DNA of 38,113 bases from Acidimicrobiales bacterium. GTDB lineage: Bacteria; Actinomycetota; Acidimicrobiia; Acidimicrobiales; VFJN01. The stretch spans positions 1-38,113 of the forward strand of contig DATHJB010000035.1 in the NCBI GenBank assembly GCA_035316325.1. The letters are read 5' to 3'. The notes below the pieces were generated by a model. That model was not told where the DNA came from, did not search any database, and saw only the letters and a program-made list of their open reading frames with translations. Positions 8,076-16,083 of the stretch are shown here, piece after piece. The first letter of the stretch is position 1. The number at the start of each line of letters is the position of its first letter. The translations under genes and the position numbers were made by a program.

Positions 8076-8245
8076 GCGAGGAGGCGGGCGAGCTTGGCCC
8101 GGGCGACCACGACGAGGGCGGGCACGCTCGTGGGCTCGACGCCCAGGCGCTCGGCGATGGCGGCCTCGTCGGCGCCCTCGTCGAGCAGCTCGACGACGGC
8201 GGCATAGGTGGACGGCAGTCGCCCGATCGCCTCGACCCGCTCCAT
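8069..8245 (-). CDS. 58-residue sigma-70 region-4-like mini-protein
   Basis: A short gene of 58 codons, ATG at 8245 to TGA in the hairpin. Residues about 11-57 look like a stand-alone helix-turn-helix: a first helix (STYAAVVELL), the turn-containing DEAAIAERLGVEPTSV, and a recognition-helix end similar to sigma factor region 4 (VVVARAKLARLL). It is rich in A, E, L and V and has no membrane segment. A TACCGT box lies 9 nt upstream, so it can be made from its own leaderless mRNA although it sits 69 bp after the LuxR-type gene in the same direction. Codon choice matches a real gene, with GC-rich third positions throughout. Function unknown; DNA binding or binding to RNA polymerase are possibilities. 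Confidence 0.6.
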   Translation of the reverse strand: MERVEAIGRLPSTYAAVVELLDEGADEAAIAERLGVEPTSVPALVVVARAKLARLLAL

Positions 8246-8254
8246 GGACCGCGC

Positions 8255-8260
8255 ACGGTA
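8255..8260 (-). promoter_or_regulatory. -10 box TACCGT of the 58-residue gene
   Basis: TACCGT on the minus strand ends 9 nt before the ATG at 8245, the same geometry as the other leaderless genes in the window. Confidence 0.4.
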
Positions 8261-8314
8261 CGGGTAACGGCGCGATCTGTCATGAGCAGGTAGGTACGCA
8301 ACAGGCGCCCGTTC

Positions 8315-10945
8315 TCAGCGGGCCAGGCGGTCGACCACGGCGGCGAGCTCCCGCCGGCCGGCCACGCCCAGCTTCGTGTAGACCCGCCCGAGCTGGTTGT
8401 CGACCGTGCGCACGGAGACCCCCAGCCTGGTGGCGATGCGGCGGCTGGTCATCCCCTGGGCGGCGAGCAGGGCGACCTCGCGCTCCCGCCGGGTCAGGTC
8501 GGCGACGACCGTGCCCTGCGCCAGGATCGGCGTGCGGGCGCCCTCGCAGGCGGTGTGCAGCATGGCGGCCCGGGTCGACGCCGCCCGCGCCCGGGCACCG
8601 AGGCCCTCCCGCCGGTACGCCAGCGACGCGTGCACCGCCGCCTCCGTCGCCAGGATGCGCAGGCCGAGGCGATGGAAGTTGGTGGCCACCCTGTCGAGGC
8701 GCTCGCCGTCGTCCCGCAGCAGCGCGGCGGCGTGCTCGGCGAACGCGGCGGTGAGCACGCCCTGGGTGGACGGCGCCAGCGCGACCACCCGCCGGGCCTC
8801 CTCCACCGCTCCCAGCCGCATCGCCGTGTAGGCGGACGTCAGCTCGAAGAAGGGGGAGCGGGTGGCCCGGGCCTCGTCGGCCAGCTCGACCGCCTGGCGG
8901 GCCGCCTTGCCGACCTCGCCGGCCGCGGCGGTGACCACGAGCGCGGTGCGGCGGCGGTCGAAGTAGACGTGGGTGCTGTTGCGTGACGGGATGGCGGCGA
9001 TGGCCTGCTCGGCGGCCGGCAGCTGGCCCAGCATGGCTTCGGCCTCGGCCAGCAGCGCCAGCGCCCACGAGCGGTGGCCCACGGCGTCGGCCCGCTCGAA
9101 GCTCAGCACCGCCTCCCGCAGCAGGCCCCGGGCGGAGGCGGGCAGCCCGGCCAGGAGGGTGCCGGCGCCACGCAGCAGCGTGACCAGGCCCTGGAGGCGG
9201 CCCGGCCCGGTGGCCGGGGTGTCGACGGCGGTGCACAGGTCGGTCAGCTCGTCGAGCCGGCCGGTGGCGAGGAGGGCGATCCCCAGGTTCCCGACCACCA
9301 CCTCCGGGGCCCACGGCGTCTCGGCGGCGCCGGCGAAGGCGTCGGCCAGGGCGTTGCGGCCCACGACCACGGCGTCCTCGGCCCGGCCGGCGTGGACCAG
9401 CCAGCGGGAGGCCGGCCCCACCGCCATGGCCCGGGCCTTGGGCTCCGACGAGTCGAGCAGCGGGAACGCCAGCTCGCCGCCCTCGGAGATGCGTCCCCGG
9501 TAGCCCAGCGTGTCCGCCAGCGCGGCCTCCAGCAGCTGCCGGTTCCCCGGCCGCGTCACCCGCCCGGCCGACTCCGCCGCCAGCTGCCGTGCCGCCGCCA
9601 ACCCCAACCGCGGCGACCGGTGGGCCGCCAACCGGGCGACGGCGATGCCGACGAGCGTCGCCTCGTCGTCGGCGGTGACCGTCGCGGCCAACGGGGACAG
9701 GATGCTCTCGGCTTCCTCGCCGCGGCGGAGGGCGGTGAGGGCCTCGCCCAGCACGAGAGCCGCCGCCGGGTCGGGGTACTCGGTGCGGGCCAGGCGCTCC
9801 GCCAGCGCGGCGTCGCCCCGGTCGAAGGCGTCGCGGGCGGCGGCGACCACCAGCGAGCGGTCGAGGCGGCGGCCGGCGGTGATCGACCACACGGCGAGGC
9901 GCAGGCGATCGTCGGGCGTCACCACACCCTGGCTGAGCAGGCCTTCCGCCAGGCGGCCGTACAGGTCGGTGGTCTCCAGCGGTCCCAGCCGCCCGCGCAG
10001 GCTCTCGGCGTAGAGCGGGTGCGACAGCCGCACCGTCGACGCCTCCTCGTGGACCAGCCCGCGGTCGATCAGCCGGTGGACGGTGCCGGGCACGGTGGCG
10101 GCGTCGAGCACCGAGCGGAGGAGGGGCTCGCCCAGTGCCAGCAGGGCGGTGGCGTCGCGCTCCGGCCCGGTGAGCCGACCCAGCCGGGCGTCGAGCAGCT
10201 CCTGCAGGCGGGCGCCCAGGACTGGCGTGCCCCGCCAGGTCCACACGCCGTGCTGCTGGGTGAGCAGCCCTCGTTCGACGGCGTCACGGCACAGCTCCCG
10301 CAGGAACAGCACGTTGCCGGCCGACACCCGCCACAGGTTCTCGGCCGTGTGCGTCTCCACCTGGCCGCCCAGCGACTCGACGAGCAGCCGCCCGATCTCG
10401 TCGCGGCTGAGGGGCTGCAGGTCGAGCCGGGTGCACAGGCCCTCGCCGGCCAGGGCGTCGATCGCCGCCGGCGTCGGCTCGCCGCCGCGGAGGGTGAGCA
10501 CCAGCCGCGCCTGGCCCGAGCGGGCGAGGTGGTGCACGAGCTGGGCCGTGGCCTCGTCGAGCAGGTGGGCGTCGTCGATGCCCACCACCAGGGGCGACGC
10601 CGCGGCGCGCTGCACGATGGCCTGCTCGGCGGCGTGGCGCGAGCCGGCCTCGGGCTCCGACGTCACGATCGGCACGGGGCCGGTCTGGAGGATGCCGCCG
10701 GGGATGTCGGCGAACACGGTGGCGGCGGCGCCCAGCGGGATCGTGGCCGCGGCCCGGGTCGCCATCATGCGGACCACCTGCACGCCGGCGCGATCGAGGC
10801 CGGCGAGGAGCTCCTCCGCGAACCGTGTCTTGCCGACGCCGGGAGTGCCGCTGACGACGATGCCCGCGCCCTTACCGGCCAGGACCTGCCGAGCCATGGC
10901 CAGCTCTTCGTCCCGCCCCACCAGGGGCCAAGAACCCGGCGGCAC
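8315..10945 (-). CDS. LuxR-family ATP-binding transcriptional regulator (LAL/MalT-like)
   Basis: The 876-residue protein has the architecture of large ATP-binding LuxR regulators. An N-terminal AAA/STAND-type ATPase carries Walker A GTPGVGKT (residues 33-40) and Walker B LVVGIDDAH (119-127). A long helical, TPR-like middle region follows (about 350-790). The C-terminal LuxR helix-turn-helix (about residues 810-870) includes LTRREREVALLAAQGMTSR and VRTVDNQLGRVYTKLGV. Such proteins are ATP-dependent, signal-responsive activators. The inducer and target genes are not evident: the only downstream gene in the same direction is the 58-residue protein. GTG 10945 is the start because a TAGGAT box lies 6 nt upstream. 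It diverges from ftsK. Confidence 0.93.
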   Translation of the reverse strand: MPPGSWPLVGRDEELAMARQVLAGKGAGIVVSGTPGVGKTRFAEELLAGLDRAGVQVVRMMATRAAATIPLGAAATVFADIPGGILQTGPVPIVTSEPEAGSRHAAEQAIVQRAAASPLVVGIDDAHLLDEATAQLVHHLARSGQARLVLTLRGGEPTPAAIDALAGEGLCTRLDLQPLSRDEIGRLLVESLGGQVETHTAENLWRVSAGNVLFLRELCRDAVERGLLTQQHGVWTWRGTPVLGARLQELLDARLGRLTGPERDATALLALGEPLLRSVLDAATVPGTVHRLIDRGLVHEEASTVRLSHPLYAESLRGRLGPLETTDLYGRLAEGLLSQGVVTPDDRLRLAVWSITAGRRLDRSLVVAAARDAFDRGDAALAERLARTEYPDPAAALVLGEALTALRRGEEAESILSPLAATVTADDEATLVGIAVARLAAHRSPRLGLAAARQLAAESAGRVTRPGNRQLLEAALADTLGYRGRISEGGELAFPLLDSSEPKARAMAVGPASRWLVHAGRAEDAVVVGRNALADAFAGAAETPWAPEVVVGNLGIALLATGRLDELTDLCTAVDTPATGPGRLQGLVTLLRGAGTLLAGLPASARGLLREAVLSFERADAVGHRSWALALLAEAEAMLGQLPAAEQAIAAIPSRNSTHVYFDRRRTALVVTAAAGEVGKAARQAVELADEARATRSPFFELTSAYTAMRLGAVEEARRVVALAPSTQGVLTAAFAEHAAALLRDDGERLDRVATNFHRLGLRILATEAAVHASLAYRREGLGARARAASTRAAMLHTACEGARTPILAQGTVVADLTRREREVALLAAQGMTSRRIATRLGVSVRTVDNQLGRVYTKLGVAGRRELAAVVDRLAR

Positions 10946-10951
10946 ATGAGC

Positions 10952-10957
10952 ATCCTA
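10952..10957 (-). promoter_or_regulatory. -10 box TAGGAT of the LuxR-type gene (leaderless)
   Basis: TAGGAT on the minus strand ends 6 nt before the GTG start at 10945. Confidence 0.6.
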
Positions 10958-11114
10958 GTGATCAGCGAATGCAGCTCCGCTGCCATTCACCTCTTGGGGC
11001 GGCGGCGGGGTGGTTGGTACGGGTCGTGCCGGCGGTCCGGTGTGCGGTCGCGAAAGCCCAGGCGGATCCGGGGTTTCGCCGGAAGGGGTCCGCTAACTCC
11101 GAGGTGGCGACTGG

Positions 11115-11120
11115 TAGCTT
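11115..11120 (+). promoter_or_regulatory. -10 box TAGCTT of ftsK
   Basis: TAGCTT ends 10 nt before the GTG at 11131. The leader would be a few nucleotides at most. This supports GTG 11131 over the longer open frame. Confidence 0.5.
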
Positions 11121-11130
11121 CGCTTGCGTT

Positions 11131-13674
11131 GTGGCGGCGCGACAGAACTCCCGCAACCGCTCAGGGAAGCGGTCCAGGACGCGGACGACACCTTCTGGCC
11201 GTTCGCCAAGTCGGACGCGGGCGAACCGGACCACCCGTTCGCCCCGCCGTAGCCGCCGCCTGAAGTCCGCGCCGCGCGGCCCGTCGCTCACCTGGCGGGT
11301 CCTGGTCGGCACCGCCCGGGTGTTCGTCCGTCACGGCGACGACATCGCCGGTGTCGCACTTTTCGCCGCCGGCTGCGTCGCCGCCCTGGGTATCTACGGC
11401 GAGGCCGGCGGACCAGCCGGCCGCGCCCTGGCCGACGCCTTCGCCGTGGTGTTCGGCCGCCTGCGGGTGGCGATCCCGGTGGCGCTGGTGGTGGGCGGGG
11501 GTGCCCTGATCTGGTGGCGGCGCCCCGGTCCGTGGGACACGCGTGTCGCCGACGACGAGGACGACGACGAGCCGCGCACCCGGCGCCGCTCCGTCGACCC
11601 CGCCGCCGTGCAGCCGGCCGAAGCCGCCCAGGTGATCGTCGGCCTCGCCCTGATGGCGACAGCCGCCGCCGGGCTGCTCCACGTCAACGCGGGCGCCCCC
11701 GAGTCGGCGGAGTCCGAGGAGCTGCGCCACGCCGGCGGCTGGTTCGGCGCGGCCGTCGGCGGTCCGCTGTTCACGATGCTCTCGACGTGGGGCACCACGC
11801 TGGTGCTGTCCGCGGTCGCCCTGCTCGGCGTGGTCGTGCTCACCCGCACGCCCATCCGGGTGGCCGCCGACCGGACGGCCGCCGGGGTCCGACCGCTGGC
11901 CCGGGCCGCGGTGCGGCCGTTCGCCGCGTTCTTCCAGGTGCCCGAGCCCGACTTCGGCGACTCCGGCTACGGGCGCGACGGCGAGGGCAGCATCTACGAC
12001 TACGGCCAGCAGAGCGACGACGACACCCTCGAGGAGAAGCTCGACCCCGCGGCCGTCGCCGCGGCCAAGGCCGCCGGGGCCGCCAAGCGCCGGTCGAAGC
12101 GCAAGGCCGAGGCGGTGATCGAGGAGGCGGCGGAGTCGTCGGGCGAGGTCGAGCAGCTCGAGATCGCGCTGGGCCCGGCCGCCAAGGCGTCGCCCTGGAA
12201 GCTGCCGGCGGCCACCCTCCTCGAGCGCAGCGGCGCCCAGCAGATCGACAAGCGGGCCGTCGAGGAGACCGGCCGCACCCTGGAGAAGGCGCTGGCCGAC
12301 CACGGCGTCGAGACCCGCCTGGTCGGCACGGTCGTCGGCCCCACGGTGAGCCGCTACGAGCTGGAGCTCGGCCCCGGCGTGAAGGTCAACCGGGTCACCA
12401 GCCTCCACAAGGACATCGCCTACGCGATGGCCACCCCCGACGTGCGCATCCTGGCGCCGATCCCGGGCAAGCAGGCCATCGGCATCGAGGTGCCGAACGT
12501 GCGCCGGCAGGTCGTCTCGCTGGGCGACATCCTGGTCAGCGACGAGGCGCGCCGGGCCAAGCACCCGCTCGACGTCGCCGTCGGGCGAGACATCAACGGT
12601 CGCTCGGTGCTCATGAACCTCGCGGCGATGCCCCACCTGCTCATCGCCGGCGCCACCGGCGCGGGCAAGTCGAGCTGCCTCAACTCGCTGCTCACCTCGG
12701 TGCTGGTGCGCTCCACGCCCGACCAGGTGCGGATGATCCTGATCGACCCCAAGCGGGTGGAGATGGGCCAGTACGACCGCCTTCCCCACCTGCTCACCCA
12801 GGTGGTGACCAGCCCGAAGAAGGCGGCGAACGCTCTGGCCTGGGCGGTGAAGGAGATGGAGCGCCGCTACGACCTGCTGGCCGAGGTCGGGTTCCGCGAC
12901 ATCAACGGCTACAACGCCGCGGTCGGCCGGGGCGACCTGAAGCCCGACACCGACGCTGCCGGCGAGCCCGTCCGCGAGTTCCCCCACCTGCCCTACATCC
13001 TGGTCGTGATCGACGAGCTGGCCGACCTGATGATGGTGGCGGCGCGCGACGTGGAGGAGTCCATCTGCCGCATCGCCCAGATGGCCCGGGCGGTGGGCAT
13101 CCACCTGGTGATCGCCACGCAGCGGCCGTCCGTCAACGTGATCACCGGCCTCATCAAGGCCAACGTGCCGGCCCGCCTGGCGTTCGCGGTGTCGTCGGTG
13201 ACCGACAGCCGGGTGATCCTCGACCAGCAGGGCGCCGAGCGGCTCATCGGCAAGGGCGACATGCTGCTGCTGGAGGGCGGCTCGTCGGTGCCCCGGCGGC
13301 TGCAGGGCGCCTGGGTCAACGAGGAAGAGGTCCGCAAGATCGCCGCGGTGTGGAAGCGCCAGGCGCCCGACATCGCGTTCGACGAGTCGGTCCAGGGCGC
13401 CGAGGAGGGCAGTCCCGGTGGTGGTGGCGGCGGCCGGTCAGGTGGGGACGACGACGATGACGACCTGCTCAACCAGGCCATGGAGCTGATCGTCCGCAGC
13501 CAGCTGGGGTCCACGTCGATGCTGCAGCGCAAGCTGCGGGTGGGCTTCGCCCGGGCGGGTCGCCTGATGGACCTGCTGGAGCAGCGCGGTGTGGTCGGCC
13601 CGTCGGAGGGCTCGAAGGCGCGGGCGGTGCTGATGACGGTCGAAGAGCTGGAAGAGACGCAGTCAGACGAGTAA
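11131..13674 (+). CDS. ftsK: DNA translocase FtsK
   Basis: Septum-anchored double-stranded DNA translocase that clears chromosome termini at division. With GTG 11131 the protein has 847 residues. A strongly basic N-terminus (about residues 1-50, mostly R, S, T and P) is followed by four predicted membrane helices, an acidic/charged linker, and the motor. The motor has Walker A GATGAGKSS (about 507-515) and Walker B ILVVIDELADLMM (about 623-635). A C-terminal winged-helix gamma domain (last 65 residues) would read polar DNA motifs. Four membrane helices and the basic tail are normal for actinobacterial members. The upstream open frame back to 10969 does not resemble FtsK and would lie before the promoter. 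Its position after rnj is conserved synteny. Confidence 0.95.
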   Translation: MAARQNSRNRSGKRSRTRTTPSGRSPSRTRANRTTRSPRRSRRLKSAPRGPSLTWRVLVGTARVFVRHGDDIAGVALFAAGCVAALGIYGEAGGPAGRALADAFAVVFGRLRVAIPVALVVGGGALIWWRRPGPWDTRVADDEDDDEPRTRRRSVDPAAVQPAEAAQVIVGLALMATAAAGLLHVNAGAPESAESEELRHAGGWFGAAVGGPLFTMLSTWGTTLVLSAVALLGVVVLTRTPIRVAADRTAAGVRPLARAAVRPFAAFFQVPEPDFGDSGYGRDGEGSIYDYGQQSDDDTLEEKLDPAAVAAAKAAGAAKRRSKRKAEAVIEEAAESSGEVEQLEIALGPAAKASPWKLPAATLLERSGAQQIDKRAVEETGRTLEKALADHGVETRLVGTVVGPTVSRYELELGPGVKVNRVTSLHKDIAYAMATPDVRILAPIPGKQAIGIEVPNVRRQVVSLGDILVSDEARRAKHPLDVAVGRDINGRSVLMNLAAMPHLLIAGATGAGKSSCLNSLLTSVLVRSTPDQVRMILIDPKRVEMGQYDRLPHLLTQVVTSPKKAANALAWAVKEMERRYDLLAEVGFRDINGYNAAVGRGDLKPDTDAAGEPVREFPHLPYILVVIDELADLMMVAARDVEESICRIAQMARAVGIHLVIATQRPSVNVITGLIKANVPARLAFAVSSVTDSRVILDQQGAERLIGKGDMLLLEGGSSVPRRLQGAWVNEEEVRKIAAVWKRQAPDIAFDESVQGAEEGSPGGGGGGRSGGDDDDDDLLNQAMELIVRSQLGSTSMLQRKLRVGFARAGRLMDLLEQRGVVGPSEGSKARAVLMTVEELEETQSDE

Positions 13675-13692
13675 CGGCGTCGCTCCGTAACG

Positions 13693-13698
13693 TAGGAT
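13693..13698 (+). promoter_or_regulatory. -10 box TAGGAT of the sigma-2 fusion gene
   Basis: TAGGAT predicts a transcription start near 13705, giving a leader of about 30 nt before GTG 13736. GGAG at 13723-13726 serves as the ribosome-binding site. Confidence 0.5.
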
Positions 13699-13703
13699 TG
13701 CGC

Positions 13704-13719
13704 ACGTTCTGGGGAACGT
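13704..13719. promoter_or_regulatory. Palindrome ACGTTC-N4-GAACGT at the predicted start of the sigma-2 fusion transcript
   Basis: ACGTTC (13704-13709) and GAACGT (13714-13719) form a perfect 6-bp inverted repeat at the predicted transcription start. It is the reverse orientation of a LexA box, so LexA is not expected to bind. A dedicated repressor site or a short mRNA hairpin are both possible. Confidence 0.45.
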
Positions 13720-13735
13720 CGTGGAGTAGGGCGCT

Positions 13736-14686
13736 GTGTCACAAAGGGTGGGCAACGAGCGGGAGCCGGCTGTGGGCGCGGCCGCCCCCTCGGAGCTGTT
13801 GGAGGGCGCCGGCGCCGGTTGCGAGGAGTCGTGGCGTCAGCTCGTGGAGCTGCACCTCCCGCTGGTGCGGGCGACCTGCGCCGCCTACGGGCTCGACGCC
13901 GACGCCGCGGCGGAGGTCAACCAGGTCGTGTGGCTGCAGCTGGCCGAGCGGCTGCCGCGCATCCGCCGGCCGGAGGCCCTGGGCAGCTGGATCGCCGGCG
14001 CGACCCGGACGTCGTGCCTCGACGGCCGCTGGTCGTCCCGCCGCCGTGGCGACGCGACGGCCCGGCTCGGTCGGTCGTCCCGCCACGGGACGGCTGCCGC
14101 GTTCGCCCGGGTCGGCGCCCGCTGCCAGCGGTTGCTGCGGTTGGCGGCGACGTCGCCGCGCCCGTCCGACGCCGATGTCGGGGCCGCGCTCGACCTCGCC
14201 GTCGACGAGATCGCCCCGTCGTGCGACCGCTGCCTGCAGCGCCTCGGCCGCATGACCGGCACCCCGCCCGACGAGATGCTGGGTGAGCTGCAGGCGGCGC
14301 TGGCGGCCGACGACGCCGTGCCGGGCGAGTGGCGGGCCGCGGCGCGCGTCGCCTTCGCCTGGGTGCTGCTCGACGCGCCCGTCGCGGAGCGGACGTACGT
14401 GTCGAGCCGGTCGCTCCTCGGCCTCGGCATCGTGCACCAGGCCCGGTTCGCGGTCGGGCTCGACGGCGTGGAGGTGACCGTCGAGGTGAAGGGCGACGAC
14501 GTGGTGCTGACCGGCGACGTCGGCGGCTGCCTTCCCGTGAAGGTCGTCGCCCGCTGGCCGGGCGGCGAGCAGGTCGACACGACCGACGAGACCGGCGCCT
14601 TCCGCTTCCACGACCTGCCCCGAGCTCCGCTGTGCCTCCAGCTCGACGGCTCGATCACGCTGAAGACCGGCTGGATCGTGCCGTGA
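13736..14686 (+). CDS. Sigma-70 region-2-like protein fused to a beta-sandwich domain, no region 4
   Basis: The product is 316 residues. Residues about 18-105 resemble region 2 of ECF sigma factors: GCEESWRQLVELHLPLV, VNQVVWLQLAERLPRIR and ALGSWIAGATRTSCL match the core-binding and -10 recognition helices. The middle (about 140-210) is helical and includes a CDRC pair (163-166), but no sigma region 4 helix-turn-helix is visible. Residues about 236-308 look like a small beta-sandwich of the carboxypeptidase-regulatory/Ig-like kind, ending DETGAFRFHDLP. Related beta domains occur next to ECF factors in some actinobacterial gene clusters; here domain and sigma part are one protein. It may regulate RNA polymerase without recognising a -35 element. 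It lies between ftsK and rimO with its own promoter. No partner protease or anti-sigma gene is adjacent. Confidence 0.65.
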   Translation: MSQRVGNEREPAVGAAAPSELLEGAGAGCEESWRQLVELHLPLVRATCAAYGLDADAAAEVNQVVWLQLAERLPRIRRPEALGSWIAGATRTSCLDGRWSSRRRGDATARLGRSSRHGTAAAFARVGARCQRLLRLAATSPRPSDADVGAALDLAVDEIAPSCDRCLQRLGRMTGTPPDEMLGELQAALAADDAVPGEWRAAARVAFAWVLLDAPVAERTYVSSRSLLGLGIVHQARFAVGLDGVEVTVEVKGDDVVLTGDVGGCLPVKVVARWPGGEQVDTTDETGAFRFHDLPRAPLCLQLDGSITLKTGWIVP

Positions 14687-14744
14687 GCAGCACCCCGCCC
14701 GCAGAAGCACCCGGTTGAACTGCTGGTGTCGAGGGTCTGACCAC

Positions 14745-14750
14745 TAGCCT
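14745..14750 (+). promoter_or_regulatory. -10 box TAGCCT of rimO (leaderless)
   Basis: TAGCCT ends 7 nt before the ATG at 14758. The same hexamer precedes miaB and dapF. Confidence 0.6.
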
Positions 14751-14757
14751 TCCCCTG

Positions 14758-16077
14758 ATGGTCCGCAGGTTCTGGGTGGAGACGCTGGGGTGCCCCAAGA
14801 ACCACGTCGACTCCGACAAGCTCACGGGCACCCTGCTGGCCGACGGGCTCGTGCCCGCCGAGTCGCCCGAAGCTGCCGACCTGGTGGTCGTCAACACCTG
14901 CGCCTTCGTCGAGGAGGCCCGGCAGGAGTCGATCGACACGATCCTCGGCCTGTCCGACCGCACCCGGGAGCGTGACGCCGAGCTGGTGGTCACCGGTTGC
15001 CTGGCCGAGCGCTACGGCGACGACCTGGCCGAGGCCCTGCCGGAGGCCGACGCGGTGGTCGGCTTCGGCGTCCCCGTGTCGCTGGGGCCCACCCGCAAGG
15101 CGCCGTCCTTCGACCTGCTCAACCTGCCCCGCCCGGCACCCACGGCCCCGTGGGCCTACGTGAAGATCGCCGAGGGCTGCGACCGGGCCTGTGGCTTCTG
15201 CGCCATCCCCAGCTTCCGGGGGCCCCAGCGGAGCCGCACCCAGGAGTCGATCCTCGACGAGGTCGACGCGCTGGCCGGCGGCGGCGTCCGCGAGATCGTG
15301 CTGGTGGCCCAGGACCTGGCCGCCTACGGCCGCGACCAGGGGCAGGGCAGTCGCCAGATCGTCCCGCTGCTGGAGGCGGTGGCGGCCCGGGTCGACCGGT
15401 CGCGCCTGCTGTACCTGTATCCCTCCGATCTCACCGACGGTCTGATCGATGCGATCTGTGCCACCGGCGTCCCCTACTTCGACCTGTCGTTGCAGCACGT
15501 GGCGCGCCCGCTGCTGCGCCGCATGCGCCGCTGGGGCGACGGCGAGCGCTTCCTCGAGCGCATCGAGGCGATCCGGGCGCGGGTGCCCGAGGCGACGTTC
15601 CGCTCCAACTTCATCGTCGGCTACCCGGGCGAGACCGAGCAGGACCACGACGAGCTGCTCCGCTTCGTCGAGACCGCCCAGGTCGACTGGGTGGGCTTCT
15701 TCCCGTACAGCCGCGAGGACGGCACCTACGCCGCCGACCTCGACGGCCAGGTCGACCGGGTGCTGATGCAGGAGCGGCTGGCGGAGCTGCGCGACCTGCA
15801 GGATCCGATCACCGCGGCCCGGCGTGACGAGCTGATCGGCTCGACCGTCGAGGTGCTGGTCGACCAGCCGGGCGTGGCCCGCAGCCACCGCGAGGCGCCG
15901 GAGATCGACGGCATCGTCAACGTGCCCACCTCGCTGCCGGTCGGTTCCCTGGTCAAGGTCCAGATCACCGGTGCCGCCGGGCCCGACCTCGACGCCGAGG
16001 CCGACGCCGACGCAGCGGGCGGGCCGCCGAGCACATCGAGGCCCGACTCCGGTCCTTCGCACGCAGTCCCGGGCTGA
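14758..16077 (+). CDS. rimO: Ribosomal protein S12 methylthiotransferase RimO
   Basis: Radical-SAM enzyme that methylthiolates an aspartate of ribosomal protein S12. The 439-residue protein has the N-terminal UPF0004 domain with the second-cluster cysteines C12, C48 and C81. The radical-SAM motif CDRACGFC follows (C141, C145, C148). A TRAM domain lies near residues 355-420, and the short tail is acidic and proline-rich. RimO rather than MiaB is indicated by the GCPKN start motif, the KIAEGCDRACGFCAIP signature and the LLYLYPSD segment, and by the presence of a separate miaB about 10 kb downstream. The ATG follows a TAGCCT box by 7 nt. The next gene, pgsA, begins 6 nt after the stop. Confidence 0.95.
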   Translation: MVRRFWVETLGCPKNHVDSDKLTGTLLADGLVPAESPEAADLVVVNTCAFVEEARQESIDTILGLSDRTRERDAELVVTGCLAERYGDDLAEALPEADAVVGFGVPVSLGPTRKAPSFDLLNLPRPAPTAPWAYVKIAEGCDRACGFCAIPSFRGPQRSRTQESILDEVDALAGGGVREIVLVAQDLAAYGRDQGQGSRQIVPLLEAVAARVDRSRLLYLYPSDLTDGLIDAICATGVPYFDLSLQHVARPLLRRMRRWGDGERFLERIEAIRARVPEATFRSNFIVGYPGETEQDHDELLRFVETAQVDWVGFFPYSREDGTYAADLDGQVDRVLMQERLAELRDLQDPITAARRDELIGSTVEVLVDQPGVARSHREAPEIDGIVNVPTSLPVGSLVKVQITGAAGPDLDAEADADAAGGPPSTSRPDSGPSHAVPG

Positions 16078-16083
16078 CCGGGC

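Noticed and set aside
8280..10244. A 654-codon open frame overlapping the LuxR-type gene on the same strand
   Set aside because: Its composition is Arg/Gly/Pro/Ala-rich with no domain, whereas the other frame has the ATPase and LuxR helix-turn-helix motifs.
11217..11242. GGGCGAAC...GTTCGCCC inverted repeat near the start of ftsK as a LexA box
   Set aside because: The half-sites are separated by 9-10 bp rather than 4 bp and lie within the coding region for the basic tail, so it is not an SOS box.
13704..13719. LexA box before the sigma-2 fusion gene
   Set aside because: The half-sites are in the opposite orientation (GTTC-N4-GAAC rather than GAAC-N4-GTTC).
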